Positions 39,577 through 49,341 are shown, counted from the first letter of the stretch. The stretch is DNA of 64,000 nucleotides from Martelella mediterranea DSM 17316 (GCF_002043005.1 NZ_CP020330.1:1630001-1694000); one strand, 5' to 3'. Program-made: numbers and translations. The notes: generated by a model from the sequence alone, not told the origin.

Positions 39577-41115
39577 TCAGTCCCGAACGCCGCCTTCGTC
39601 GTCCAGTCTCATTCTCTTCAGCTGCCGCAGACGGCCGAGGAAGATCGGCAGGACGAAACCGACGATGGCGATGGCCCAAAGCGTGATCGACAGCGGTGAA
39701 GCGAAGAGCGTGAGGTAGTCGCCATTGGCGATATTCACGGCGCGGCGGAAATTCACCTCCATCTCGTTTCCGAGAAGCGTGCCGAGAATGACCGGGACGA
39801 GCGGCACGTCCAGCTTGCGCAGGACCCAGCCCATGATGCCGAAACCGACCATGACGAGCAGGTCGAAGCTCGAGCCGGAGATGCCGTAGATCCCGACGAA
39901 GGAGATCATGGCTACGATCGGCATGAGGATGCGCGGCGGCACCAGCAACAGGCGCGTGAAGAAGCCGACCATGGGTATGTTCATGGCGAGCAGCATGAAA
40001 TTGGCGATGAACAGCGCCGCGATCAGCCCCCAGACCACGTCCGGGTTTTGCGAGAACAGCAGCGGGCCGGGCGTGATGTTGAGCGACAGCAGAACGGCGA
40101 GCAGAACCGCGGTCGTGCCGGAGCCGGGAACGCCAAGCGCCAGCATTGGCACCAGCGCGCCACCGGCGGCCGCGTTGTTACCTGCTTCCGGCGCAGCCAC
40201 GCCGCGCGGATCGCCCTTGCCGAACGTGCCCTCGCGGTCGACCAGCCGCTTTTCCATCGAATAGGAGATAAACGATCCGAGCGAGGCGCCCGCGCCCGGC
40301 AAGACGCCGGCGATGAAGCCAAGGCCCGTGGTGCGCAACATGGTCGGCGTGCATGAACGGATCAGTTTCCATGACGGCGTAATCCGGCCGATTTTCATCT
40401 TGGGCTTCGCGGAAATGTCGCTATCGGTGCCCCGATGCTCCAGGAAGACGAAGACCTCCGACAGGGCGAACAGGCCGACGATGGCGACGAGGAAGTCGAT
40501 CCCGTCATAAAGATGCACCTCGCCGAAGGTGAAGCGGGGGACGCCGGTCTGGGTATCAACGCCGATCATTGCCAGCGCAAGCCCCAGTGCCGCCGCAAAG
40601 GCGGCTTTCGCCTGGTTGGTCGACGAGATGCCGCCGAGCGTCGCGAAGGCCAGCGTGAACAGCGCGAAATATTCGGCAGGACCGAACAGAAGCGCCACCT
40701 TGACCAGCTGCGGCGCCAGAAGGACGAGGCCCCATGTGGCGAAAAACGAGCCGACGAAGGAGGCGATGCCGGACAGCGCCAGCGCCTCCCCGGCGCGGCC
40801 CTGCTGGGCCATCGGATAACCGTCGAGACAGGTCATCATCGCGGGCTCATCGCCGGGAATGTTCAGCAGGATCGACGAGATACGGCCGCCATACATGGCG
40901 CCGTAATAGACCGAGGTCAGCAATATCAGCGACGGCGTGGCGCCGAGGCCGAGCGTGAATGCGAGCGGGATAAGAATGGCGACGCCATTCGACGGCCCCA
41001 GACCGGGAAGCGCCCCCATGATCGTGCCGAGAAAGCAACCGAGCAGCGCGAGCGCGAGGTTCTGCCAGGTCAGGGCGACGACGAAGCCATCGGCCAGTGA
41101 AGAAAGCGTTTCCAT
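39577..41115 (-). CDS. tctA: TctA-type large membrane subunit (second set)
   Basis: This 512-residue polytopic protein has the TctA motifs GTIMGALPGLGPSNGVAILI and GAGASLGSFISYSMEKRLVD, plus ILLNIPGDEPAMMTCLDGYP. It is the membrane channel of the second tripartite tricarboxylate transporter. It lies 10 bases after tctB on the same strand. The GD-E in the third motif differs from the GTPA of the other two sets, which may reflect another substrate. Confidence 0.93.
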   Translation of the reverse strand: METLSSLADGFVVALTWQNLALALLGCFLGTIMGALPGLGPSNGVAILIPLAFTLGLGATPSLILLTSVYYGAMYGGRISSILLNIPGDEPAMMTCLDGYPMAQQGRAGEALALSGIASFVGSFFATWGLVLLAPQLVKVALLFGPAEYFALFTLAFATLGGISSTNQAKAAFAAALGLALAMIGVDTQTGVPRFTFGEVHLYDGIDFLVAIVGLFALSEVFVFLEHRGTDSDISAKPKMKIGRITPSWKLIRSCTPTMLRTTGLGFIAGVLPGAGASLGSFISYSMEKRLVDREGTFGKGDPRGVAAPEAGNNAAAGGALVPMLALGVPGSGTTAVLLAVLLSLNITPGPLLFSQNPDVVWGLIAALFIANFMLLAMNIPMVGFFTRLLLVPPRILMPIVAMISFVGIYGISGSSFDLLVMVGFGIMGWVLRKLDVPLVPVILGTLLGNEMEVNFRRAVNIANGDYLTLFASPLSITLWAIAIVGFVLPIFLGRLRQLKRMRLDDEGGVRD

Positions 41116-41125
41116 CGGTTCCTCC

Positions 41126-41557
41126 TCAGAATCCGAACGGGCCGCGGGCCAGGGAAAGACCGAGAACCAGGTGGAAGATAATGTAGATGCCGACCGATGT
41201 GCCGATGCCGATGATGAGACTTTCGACCGGGCGCGAGCCGAGGCGCCAGGTCAGGTAAGACGCGGCGACTGCCGTGGCGATCACGAATCCGGCAACCGGC
41301 AGCAGCTCCGCATAGGCGGCGAGAACCAGCACGGCCAGGCCGATCTCCGCAAGACGTCCGGCGCGCGGCCAGTGCGGCTCGGGGTCCGGCTTCAACAGGA
41401 AGTAGACCGAGGAAATACCCATCACGGCGGCGATGATGTAGGGAAAGACTTTCGGGCCGACGGCGTCAGTCAGAAAGCTTTCCTGGATGATCGAGGCCTG
41501 CCAGGCGAAGAGGATGGCGATAACCAAGCCGATCCCGCCAAAAATGCGATCGCTCAT
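41126..41557 (-). CDS. tctB: TctB-type small membrane subunit (second set)
   Basis: This 143-residue protein has four hydrophobic helices and a short N-terminus (MSDRIFGGIGLVIAILFAWQ). Size and place between tctC and tctA identify it as TctB. Confidence 0.88.
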   Translation of the reverse strand: MSDRIFGGIGLVIAILFAWQASIIQESFLTDAVGPKVFPYIIAAVMGISSVYFLLKPDPEPHWPRAGRLAEIGLAVLVLAAYAELLPVAGFVIATAVAASYLTWRLGSRPVESLIIGIGTSVGIYIIFHLVLGLSLARGPFGF

Positions 41558-41589
41558 TCTATCCTCACAATAAACGATGATACTGTCAG

Positions 41590-41613
41590 GCCCCCGCAGC
41601 GGCGTGCGAGGGC
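41590..41613 (-). other. Stem-loop after tctC (second set)
   Basis: On the minus strand GCCCTCGCA pairs with TGCGGGGGC (one G-U) around CGCCGC. It lies about 20 bases after the tctC stop and before tctB, the same place as in the other two tct sets. Confidence 0.6.
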
Positions 41614-41635
41614 GCTTTTCCGGTATTGCGGACGG

Positions 41636-42628
41636 TTACTGCAGGATGCCGATCTGTTTCGACAGGTCGGTGATGTTCTGCACCGATTCAGCCACGAACT
41701 GCTGGAATTCCTCGCCCTGCAGGTCGAGAGGGGCAAGCCCGTTCCGTTCCATCACGGCCTTCCATTCATCGGAGCCATAGAGCGTGCCCACTGCATCGAC
41801 CCAGTAGTTGTAGGCTGCGTCGCTCATCTTGCCCGGGCCGTAAAAACCGCGCCAGTTGGCGCCGATCGCATCGATGCCCTGCTCCCTGGCGGTCGGGAAT
41901 TCGGAGAACTCGCCGCTGAGGCGTTCGGGGGCCAGGACGGCAAGCACCTTGATGTCGCCGGATTCGACGAAGCCCTTGGCTTCGGAGAGGTCGCCGGTAA
42001 AGGCCTGGAGCGAACCGGCAAGGAGCTGCGTGACGGCTTCGCCGCCACCGGCGAAGGCGATGTACTTGACCTTGCGCACGTCCTCGATGCCGGCCTTCTG
42101 CGCAGCGATCAGCACCTTGAGATGATCCCAGCCGCCCACGGCCGAACCGCCGCCGATCGCGACCGAGGTCGGGTCTTCCTTGATCTGATCCATCAGTTGC
42201 GGAAGCGTATCGATGTCGCTATCGGCAGCGACCGCAATGACGCCGTAGTCGGCGCCGACGGCCCCGATCCAGCGCACCTCGTCCATCGTGTTGCCCGGAA
42301 ACGCGTTCTGCGCGAGGCGCGTGGCCGTCGCGGATGAGGCAGCGACGATGAGGTCGTTGTCGTCATTTCGCTTGTTCACGACTTCGGCAAACGCCACGCC
42401 GCCGCCGCCGCCCGAAAGGTTCACGACCTGCATGGTGGACGGGATGATATCGAGATCCTGCATGGTCTTGCCCACCTGCCGGCAGGTAAAGTCCCAGCCG
42501 CCGCCGGGATTGGCGGGAGCGATACATTCGGGATTTTCGGGCGTGAAATCCTGCGCGGAAACCGCAAGCGGTGCAAGGGTGAGTGCGGCGGCAACCAGAA
42601 GGCTGCGCCCGGGAAATGAAAAATTCAT
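41636..42628 (-). CDS. tctC: TctC-type solute-binding protein (second set)
   Basis: This 330-residue protein has a signal peptide (to about VSAQD at residue 26). The mature part shows CIAPANPGGGWDFTCRQVGK and VVNLSGGGGGVAFAEVVNKR. The P-A-N-P-G-G-G-W-D form with two cysteines is the variety found in tctDE-linked citrate-type systems. It is first in a tctCBA operon and divergent from tctD, 160 bases away. Confidence 0.92.
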   Translation of the reverse strand: MNFSFPGRSLLVAAALTLAPLAVSAQDFTPENPECIAPANPGGGWDFTCRQVGKTMQDLDIIPSTMQVVNLSGGGGGVAFAEVVNKRNDDNDLIVAASSATATRLAQNAFPGNTMDEVRWIGAVGADYGVIAVAADSDIDTLPQLMDQIKEDPTSVAIGGGSAVGGWDHLKVLIAAQKAGIEDVRKVKYIAFAGGGEAVTQLLAGSLQAFTGDLSEAKGFVESGDIKVLAVLAPERLSGEFSEFPTAREQGIDAIGANWRGFYGPGKMSDAAYNYWVDAVGTLYGSDEWKAVMERNGLAPLDLQGEEFQQFVAESVQNITDLSKQIGILQ

Positions 42629-42700
42629 GTTCTCTCCTCCAAAAAAGCATGACCGGACATCTTTGTTTGCTGCCCGATCGGCTCACCCTATCAGGACAAG

Positions 42701-42717
42701 CTGTCACCAACCTGTCA
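42701..42717 (+). promoter_or_regulatory. PHO-box-like direct repeat in the tctC/tctD promoter region
   Basis: CTGTCA at 42701-42706 and again at 42712-42717 gives the 11-bp period at which OmpR/PhoB-type dimers bind. The whole site, CTGTCACCAACCTGTCAT, even resembles a PhoB box. TctD is a member of this regulator class, so it is the likely binder; a real PhoB site is the alternative. Confidence 0.5.
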
Positions 42718-42789
42718 TCGCTTGCCAGGGAGACTTTCGCCCTGGTGGAGGCGGGTATACTGTAGCCGGCGGAGGAGCAGCGAAACGAA

Positions 42790-43464
42790 ATGCGGGTACT
42801 GATCGTGGAGGACGCGGCGGATGTCGCCGAGGCCGTGGCGGCGAGCCTGGCGCGGGCAGGCTTTGTCTGCGATATCGCTGCGGACATCGCGCACGCGGCG
42901 GCTTTTCTCGAAGCGCAGGCGTTCGACGTGATCGTGCTCGACATCAACCTGCCGGACGGGGACGGTCGTGGATTTTTGCGCAGCCTGCGCCGCGATGACA
43001 ACCGCACGCCGGTCCTGATGCTGACGGCGCGCTTCGACGTATCCTCGCGCGTCGGCGCACTGGACGAAGGCGCGGACGACTATCTGGTCAAGCCATTCGA
43101 CCTGCGCGAACTGGAGGCGCGGCTGCGTGTGCTGACGCGCCGCAATCGCGGCCTGGCCGACAGCCAGCTCACGCTGGGCCGACTGGTGATCGACACGGCC
43201 GGACAGACCGTGCGATGCGACGGCGACCTCGTCGGCATGACCCGCCGCGAAATGGCGCTGCTCAATCTTCTCGCGGCCCATCGCGGTCAGATCATGTCCA
43301 AGGAGCGCCTTTTCGACGGCCTGTTTTCATTCGACAACACGGATGTCGGCCTGAATACGGTGGAGCTTTACGTGGCCCGGCTGCGCAAGAAGCTGGCGGG
43401 CGCCGGCGTCGCGATCGAGACGCATCGCGGTCTTGGATACCGGCTGGATGTCCGCGATGAGTAA
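42790..43464 (+). CDS. tctD: Response regulator TctD
   Basis: This 224-residue OmpR-class regulator has a receiver domain with phospho-acceptor Asp at about 51 (VIVLDINLPDGDG) and Lys at 101 (LVKPFDLRELEA), then a winged-helix output domain (TRREMALLNLLAAHRGQIMS; NTVELYVARLRKKL). It is divergent from tctCBA and overlaps the sensor kinase gene, the classic tctDE layout, so it should switch on the transporter. Confidence 0.92.
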   Translation: MRVLIVEDAADVAEAVAASLARAGFVCDIAADIAHAAAFLEAQAFDVIVLDINLPDGDGRGFLRSLRRDDNRTPVLMLTARFDVSSRVGALDEGADDYLVKPFDLRELEARLRVLTRRNRGLADSQLTLGRLVIDTAGQTVRCDGDLVGMTRREMALLNLLAAHRGQIMSKERLFDGLFSFDNTDVGLNTVELYVARLRKKLAGAGVAIETHRGLGYRLDVRDE

Positions 43465-44824
43465 GGCGGCCGGCCTGCGCGGAACACTGTCACTCAAGAG
43501 CCGTGTCGCGCTCGCGATGGCCGCCGTGCTGGCCGTCGGCGGCGCGATGGTTCTGGTGGCAGCCCTTGCCTATGGCCGCCAGGCCGCGCGCGAGGCCTAT
43601 GACCGGCTGCTTGTCGGCGCGGCGAGCGACATCGCGGAATCCATCACGGTACGCGACGGCGCAGCACTGGTCGACATGCCGATCTCGGCGTTCGAGCTGC
43701 TGGCGCTCGCGCCCGATGACCGGATCAGCTACCGCATCGTCGGTCCGGACGGAGAGACATTGACCGGTTACGATACCGCGCCCTTGCCACGGGCGGAAGG
43801 CGATGTCGTGTTCTATGACGGGGCGTTCGGGAGCGAAAAAGCGCGCTATGTCAGTCTTGTGCGCCGGTTTGCGGAACGCAGTTTTTCGGGACCGGTGCAG
43901 GTCATCGTGGGTCAGACATTGAAGGCGCGCACGGAACTGGCCCGCGATATCGCGCAGAACGCGCTCATCGTTCTGGGTGCAGCCGGCGCGGCCATGGCGT
44001 TCTTTGCGTGGTTGGTGATGCGCTCGGCGCTTCTGCCTCTGCCGCGTATCGGTTTCGCGCTCAGGCAACGCGACCCGACAGACCTGACCCCCATCGATCT
44101 GTCCGCTCCGTCCGAAGTCGCAACGCTCGTCGAGTCGCTGAACGGATTCATGGCACGTCTCGACCATCAGATGACAACCAACCGAAACCTGATCGGCGAT
44201 GCCGCGCACCAGCTTCGCACCCCCGTTGCCGCCATTCGTGCGCAAGCCCAGTTGGCAGCGGAAGAACCCGATGCCACGCGTCGGGAAAAAATGGTGGCCC
44301 GCATTCATGAGCGCGCAGTGAGCCTCAGTCACCTGCTGGACCAGATGCTGAACCATGCGATGATCATACACCGCGCGGATACGGCCCCCCGCGCGCTCGT
44401 CGACCTCCGCGATGTCGCGATTGAGGCTTTCGAGGCGAACGAGCCGGGTGCTTTCGGGAAACAGTACGCGGTTTCCCTCGACCTTCCTGACTCACCGGTG
44501 ATGGTCCGTGGCGACATGATGTCACTTGCCGAGGCGGCCAAGAACCTGCTCGGCAATGCCCTCAATCACGGGCGCCCGCCGGTGCGGATCGGTGTGCGCA
44601 GCGGCGACCGCGCGATCCTTTGGGTGTACGATAAGGGCGATGGCCCGCCAGCGGAGATTCTCGACGAGCCGGGCATGCGTTTCGCCGGCGATCAGAGCAA
44701 GGGAAGCGGCGGTCTGGGGCTCGCGATCGCGCATGCGGTTGCTGCGAGCCACGCCGGGTGGATATCGTTTCATGCCACCGGAGGCGGGTTCGAGGCCGCC
44801 CTCGACCTGCCCAAGGACGGATAA
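43457..44824 (+). CDS. tctE: Sensor histidine kinase TctE
   Basis: The start at 43457 overlaps tctD by 8 nt. The 455-residue protein has two membrane helices at about 15-38 and 165-190 and a periplasmic sensor part between. The kinase core has the phospho-His motif GDAAHQLRTPVAAIRAQ, an N-box (NLLGNALNHG) and a G-box (GSGGLGLAIAHAVAASH). It should sense the carboxylate and phosphorylate TctD. A binding-protein gene follows four bases later. Confidence 0.92.
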   Translation: MSKAAGLRGTLSLKSRVALAMAAVLAVGGAMVLVAALAYGRQAAREAYDRLLVGAASDIAESITVRDGAALVDMPISAFELLALAPDDRISYRIVGPDGETLTGYDTAPLPRAEGDVVFYDGAFGSEKARYVSLVRRFAERSFSGPVQVIVGQTLKARTELARDIAQNALIVLGAAGAAMAFFAWLVMRSALLPLPRIGFALRQRDPTDLTPIDLSAPSEVATLVESLNGFMARLDHQMTTNRNLIGDAAHQLRTPVAAIRAQAQLAAEEPDATRREKMVARIHERAVSLSHLLDQMLNHAMIIHRADTAPRALVDLRDVAIEAFEANEPGAFGKQYAVSLDLPDSPVMVRGDMMSLAEAAKNLLGNALNHGRPPVRIGVRSGDRAILWVYDKGDGPPAEILDEPGMRFAGDQSKGSGGLGLAIAHAVAASHAGWISFHATGGGFEAALDLPKDG

Positions 44825-44828
44825 CGAT

Positions 44829-45881
44829 ATGCGCCATCTCGCTTGTGTTCTTTTCCTCGTCTGGCCCTTTCCCGCCGCGGCGCAGGAACTGTCGGAGACG
44901 TTCGGGCCGGCCGCGGCAGAACCGCTCGTCATCCGCTCGACCACGGATCTTACGGCCATGAGGCCGGTGCTCGAGAACTATCTGGCGGGAAACCCGAATC
45001 TCAGGATCGAATATGAGCAGTGGGGCTCCAACGATCTCTACGAGCTTACAGCCACGGACTGCGCCGGAGGGATCGCCGGCGCCGACCTCGTCATCAGTTC
45101 GGCGGTCGACCAGATGGTGCGGCTGGTCAATGACGGCTGCGCCGCGACATACCGATCCGATCAGACCGCATCGCTTCCAAGCGAGCTCAGATGGCGCGAC
45201 CAGCTCTGGGGTATCTCGCGCGAGCCCGCGGTGATGGTCTACAATGCCGAGCTGGTGCCCGCCATGGACGTCCCGCGATCGCGCTTCGACCTTCTCGATC
45301 TGCTTCGCCCGGAAACCAGCCGCTACCGGGGGCGGCTGGCGACCTATGATATCGAGACATCCGGGCTCGGCTATCTCCTGGCTTTTGCCGATTCGCTCGA
45401 GGCAACCACCTTTGGCGGCCTGATGGAGTCCTTCGGCCGCAGCGGCGCGGTCGCGACCTGCTGTTCCGCCGAAATCATCGATGCGGTGATTGAGGGCAAG
45501 TACCTCATTGCCTACAATATTCTTGGGTCCTATGCGCTGGCCCGCGCCGAGAAAGACCCACGGCTCGGCATCATCGCGCCCAGCGACTACACGCTCATCC
45601 TTTCGCGCGGTGCGATGATACCGCGCGATGCCGCCGCGAAGGCGCTGGCCGCGGACTTTCTCGATTACCTTCTTTCGCGCGCCGGCCGCGAAGCGCTCGA
45701 AAAGGCGCTGCTGCTGGTCCGGTTGGACGATGACGATGGTTCGCCGCTCGAATTGCCGGAGGCGGCGCAGTCCAACGAACGCCTGATCCCGCTTTCTCCG
45801 ACGCTTCTGATCGCGCTCGACAGGCAGAAGCGATATATTTTCCGCGAACGTTGGCGCGCCGCATTTCCAAACGAAGAGTGA
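44829..45881 (+). CDS. Periplasmic binding protein linked to TctDE
   Basis: This 350-residue protein starts at 44829, four bases after tctE, and has a signal peptide (RHLACVLFLVWPFPAAAQEL). The mature part resembles AfuA/FbpA-type extracellular binding proteins (PLVIRSTTDLTAMRPVLENY; WGISREPAVMVYNAELVP). No permease or ATPase gene is near, so it probably is not part of an ABC importer. Binding proteins in tctDE operons may present a ligand to the sensor kinase; I infer that role here. Confidence 0.85.
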   Translation: MRHLACVLFLVWPFPAAAQELSETFGPAAAEPLVIRSTTDLTAMRPVLENYLAGNPNLRIEYEQWGSNDLYELTATDCAGGIAGADLVISSAVDQMVRLVNDGCAATYRSDQTASLPSELRWRDQLWGISREPAVMVYNAELVPAMDVPRSRFDLLDLLRPETSRYRGRLATYDIETSGLGYLLAFADSLEATTFGGLMESFGRSGAVATCCSAEIIDAVIEGKYLIAYNILGSYALARAEKDPRLGIIAPSDYTLILSRGAMIPRDAAAKALAADFLDYLLSRAGREALEKALLLVRLDDDDGSPLELPEAAQSNERLIPLSPTLLIALDRQKRYIFRERWRAAFPNEE

Positions 45882-45927
45882 CAAGCTCGTCCCCTTCCAG
45901 ACCAGATGTCATCGCGCTAGCGTCTCG

Positions 45928-46523
45928 TTACCGAGTAATCGATCCAACTCGGGCCCTCCTCTGTCTCAAAAGCGCATTTAGCCGTTCCAGGCTCGCAGAA
46001 TCACATCGAGGATTGCCCTGCCCGGCCGCCACGCCCAAAGGAAGTAGCAAGACTCTTCTGCCGGCGCAGGTCTCCCTCATACCGCAGCCGTTCGGCATAG
46101 GTCGGAAGCTTTGGGTCAACCACACTGCTGCCGGCCGCCTGTCTGATATTGCACGTCGATTTGCTGACAGTATCCAGAAACGCCTGGCTCGAATTTCCCA
46201 TGAGGTGCCGTCAGTTGGCGATTTGATCAGCATGAGGCAAAGCCTTCGCGACTGCTTCGCCCTATCCACCGCCGCGACCCCGCGTAAAAATCGAGATCGA
46301 CGGATGTTCGGCAAGCCATGCACGCGCCATATCCACCGCGCGATCCAGCAACTATGTAGCGGATTTCCGCTGCTCGAGATCGCAAACGATCGTTCCATAG
46401 GTCTGGCCCCGTCGGAAGGCAAAGCCATCGGCTTGGTCTCCCACATTCAGGGCAAAGTGCTGACAAAGAACGCGACCGCAATAGAATCTTTACGCCTATA
46501 TCGGCAATTTGCACGGTCTCCAC
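45928..46523 (-). pseudogene. ISL3-family transposase remnant
   Basis: On the minus strand several frames hold pieces of an ISL3 transposase. These are the zinc-finger start (VKILLRSRSLSALCPECGRP, near 46490), a middle part, and GNSSQAFLDTVSKSTCNIRQ near 46180. The pieces are in different frames and the C-terminal half is missing. It is an old, inactive insertion that fills the gap between the tctE unit and the dehydrogenase cluster. Confidence 0.55.
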
Positions 46524-46540
46524 CCTAGCTGCGAAATACT

Positions 46541-47731
46541 CTAAGCTGATGGCACGCGCAGATCATGCGGCGACACGATCCCCATAAGGGCCATGTCTCG
46601 ATCGATCTCGTCTCGCAGCAGCCCCATGGCATGGCTGACGCCCGCCTCGCCATCGGTTGCGGCGGCATACAGCAAGGGCCGGCCGACGAAGACGAAATCC
46701 GCTCCCAGCATGATTGCCCGGAGTACATCGGTGCCCCGCCGGATACCGCTATCCAGCATCACTGTCATGTCGGGAACGGCCTTTCTGATCGCCGGCAAAG
46801 CCACGATGGGGGCCACGGCGCCGTCGAGTTGACGCCCGCCATGATTGGAGACGATGATGCCGTCACAACCGGTTTGCCGTGCCAGTCTCGCATCTTCCGG
46901 CGAGAGCACGCCTTTGAGAATGAGCTTGCCCGAAAAGCGTGCGCGGATCAGCTTCAGGTGTTCCCATGTGAGCTTGTCGCGCGCGATCGTCGAGCGCACC
47001 AGATTGCGGGAAAAGAGTGGCGGCCCCTGCACCGATTCCATGTTTTCGAAATGCGGCATACCGCGCTTGAAAAGCTCGCGCCCGAGCGTTCCGATCGTCC
47101 AGCGGGGATGGGTCATGCCCTGCCAGATCAGTTGCGGGGTGATGCGGAAGGGGGCGTCAAATCCATTACGGGCGTTGTTTTCCCGGTTGCCTGTCACGGG
47201 GACATCGCCGGTTATCACCAGATGATCGAAGCCAGCGGCTGCGACCCGATCCACCAGCGCAAGGATACGGTCGTCGTCGCCCGGAACATAGGCCTGAAAC
47301 CAGCGGCTCCCGGCTTCGCGCGCCACCCGTTCCAATGGCGTCAGCGAGGCGGCGGAACAGATCGCGAAACTGCCCGCGCTCCGCGCTCCCCTGGCGAGAG
47401 CGACATCGCCATCATACGCCACGAGAGCGCTGAAGCCCATGGGCGCAATGCCGAAAGGCACGCCGTAGCTGTTGCCGAACAGCCGGGTCTTCTGGCTGCG
47501 CGTCGACACATCCCGCATGATCCGGGGTTCGAAGCTTATAGCCTGAAACGCCGCGCGATTGGCGCGAAGACTGCTGTTGGTTTCGACGCCGCCGCTGACA
47601 TAGCCGAACATCGACAATGGCAGCAGGCGGCGCGCGCGCACTTCGAAATCATCAAGTGAAAGTGCGCGGCGCAGTCGTCTCGGCGTCCGGTCCGCCTTGC
47701 GTTGGGCGATGCCGATCGATGACGGCGTCAT
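46541..47731 (-). CDS. FMN-dependent alpha-hydroxyacid dehydrogenase
   Basis: This 396-residue protein of the lactate/glycolate oxidase family has LSLDDFEVRARRLLPLSMFG, the FMN site TGDVPVTGNRENNARNG, the catalytic His in SNHGGRQLDG near 285 and DSGIRRGTDVLRAIMLGADF. It oxidises an L-2-hydroxy acid to the 2-oxo acid. It is last in a minus-strand cluster after the RraA-like gene, with which its start nearly abuts. Confidence 0.88.
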   Translation of the reverse strand: MTPSSIGIAQRKADRTPRRLRRALSLDDFEVRARRLLPLSMFGYVSGGVETNSSLRANRAAFQAISFEPRIMRDVSTRSQKTRLFGNSYGVPFGIAPMGFSALVAYDGDVALARGARSAGSFAICSAASLTPLERVAREAGSRWFQAYVPGDDDRILALVDRVAAAGFDHLVITGDVPVTGNRENNARNGFDAPFRITPQLIWQGMTHPRWTIGTLGRELFKRGMPHFENMESVQGPPLFSRNLVRSTIARDKLTWEHLKLIRARFSGKLILKGVLSPEDARLARQTGCDGIIVSNHGGRQLDGAVAPIVALPAIRKAVPDMTVMLDSGIRRGTDVLRAIMLGADFVFVGRPLLYAAATDGEAGVSHAMGLLRDEIDRDMALMGIVSPHDLRVPSA

Positions 47732-48409
47732 CTATTCGAATTCGCAGCCACGGGCGTTGAGCGTGTTCAACACCCAGCTACGGTCGTCCGTTCGCGCGGC
47801 GATGCGGGCGATTTCTTCCTGCTCCGCGGCAAACTTCTTCTTCGTGGCGGCCAGGACGGTTTCGACCTCGTCATAGGGAATGCTGAGCACGCCATCGCCA
47901 TCGGCGATGATCAGGTCGCCCGGCTCGATGACCATGCCCTCGATGGCGATCGCCGTGTTGATTTCGCCGGGGCCGTCCTTGTAGGGCCCGCGATGTGTGA
48001 CGCCAGCGGCGTAGACCGGGAACTTCATCCGGTTGATTTCCTCGGCATCGCGAATGGCACCATAGATGATGATGCCGGCAACCTTGTTGCGCTGGGCGAT
48101 TCCGACCATGATCTCGCCCATCGTCGCGGTGGTGAGGTCGCCGCCTGCATCGACGACGATGACATCGCCCGGCTCGGCGATATCGAGCGCGTGATGCAGC
48201 ATGAGATTGTCGCCGGGACGCGCGCGCACCGTAAGCGCCGGGCCCGCCAGAACGCCGTCGGGATCATGGATCGGGCGCAACCTGGAGCCGCCGGCAAACA
48301 TGCGCGACATGCAGTCGCTGGCATTGGCGACGGGCAGTTTGCTGAATTCTTCCGCAAGCGCGGCGCTGACCGCGCGGCGACGTTTCCTTACACAAAACCC
48401 GATGGTCAT
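47732..48409 (-). CDS. RraA/HMG-aldolase family protein
   Basis: This 225-residue protein has the RraA fold with GDVIVVDAGGDLTTATMGEI and IYGAIRDAEEI, where the G-x-x-R-D motif binds the metal and substrate in 4-hydroxy-4-methyl-2-oxoglutarate aldolases. In a catabolic cluster an aldolase or oxaloacetate decarboxylase role is more likely than RNase E inhibition. It overlaps the hydroxyacid dehydrogenase gene upstream by 4 nt. Confidence 0.86.
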   Translation of the reverse strand: MTIGFCVRKRRRAVSAALAEEFSKLPVANASDCMSRMFAGGSRLRPIHDPDGVLAGPALTVRARPGDNLMLHHALDIAEPGDVIVVDAGGDLTTATMGEIMVGIAQRNKVAGIIIYGAIRDAEEINRMKFPVYAAGVTHRGPYKDGPGEINTAIAIEGMVIEPGDLIIADGDGVLSIPYDEVETVLAATKKKFAAEQEEIARIAARTDDRSWVLNTLNARGCEFE

Positions 48410-49341
48410 GCGTTTTCTCCTTCCAAAGCGTTGAGAGCGTCCAGAACCTTCTGGACGATGATCAGTCCGGTGCGGCGCAAACCGGCATTCGTGGATGCGC
48501 CGATATGAGGGGTGGCGATGAAGCGGCCGGAGCCGGCAAGCAGCGGGTTGTCGCGCGCCGGCGGTTCCACTTCGAACACGTCGGAGGCGGCGGCGGCGAC
48601 CTGTCCCGAGGCAAGCGCGTCTGCCAGCGCCTGTTCGTTGACGATCCCGCCTCGCGCGCAGTTGACGATCACCGCGCCGGGCAGGAGCATGGACAGCTGC
48701 GACCTGTCGATCAGGTTTCGGGTTTCAGGCAGCAATGGCAGATGCAGGAACAGAAGATCCGTTCGCTGCAGGAGGGCCGGAGTGTCGGCCTCGCGCCGGA
48801 CACCCGCTGGCCAGGTCTCCTGTGTCAAGGCCGGATCATAGCCCGCCACATCAGCGCCGAACCCGCCAACCAGCCGCGCTGCCACCGCTCGCCCGATGGC
48901 GCCCATCCCGAGAATGCCGATCTTGCGCTCCGATACCTCGAAACCCTGCGGAATGTCGGAGCGTTTCGGCGCGTCGTGCCTCAGCGACTGATCATGCAGG
49001 TCCGGCGAGCGCAACAGCAGCATCGCGAACAGCACCGCCAGATCTGCAACGGATTCCGCATTCGCGCCATCGGCGCGGAAGACCTGCAGATTGCGCCCCC
49101 TTGCCACGTCCATGTCGATATTGTCGGTGCCCGCACCGTGCTTGCCGATCACTTTCAGACCGGGCAGGTTTTCGAGCAGCGGTCTGTCGACCTTGTGGGC
49201 GCGCACGACGATTGCGGTGACATCGCCGCGGCGTGCTTCGGGGAGAGGGCCGGGCCCCATCACGTCGGCCGCGCCTTTGAGCATCGCCATGGCGTCGGGA
49301 TGGATATGCTCGGTTACCCAGATGACGTTACGCCTTTGCAT
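48406..49341 (-). CDS. D-2-hydroxyacid dehydrogenase (NAD-dependent)
   Basis: This 311-residue protein has the NAD motif GILGMGAIGRAVAARLVGG near 146, the catalytic Arg in NCARGGIVNEQALADAL and the His in ATPHIGASTNAG near 286. This is the phosphoglycerate/D-lactate dehydrogenase family. It overlaps the RraA-like gene downstream (ATGA) and the DUF1932 gene upstream (14 nt). It should interconvert a D-2-hydroxy acid and its 2-oxo acid. Confidence 0.88.
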   Translation of the reverse strand: MQRRNVIWVTEHIHPDAMAMLKGAADVMGPGPLPEARRGDVTAIVVRAHKVDRPLLENLPGLKVIGKHGAGTDNIDMDVARGRNLQVFRADGANAESVADLAVLFAMLLLRSPDLHDQSLRHDAPKRSDIPQGFEVSERKIGILGMGAIGRAVAARLVGGFGADVAGYDPALTQETWPAGVRREADTPALLQRTDLLFLHLPLLPETRNLIDRSQLSMLLPGAVIVNCARGGIVNEQALADALASGQVAAAASDVFEVEPPARDNPLLAGSGRFIATPHIGASTNAGLRRTGLIIVQKVLDALNALEGENA

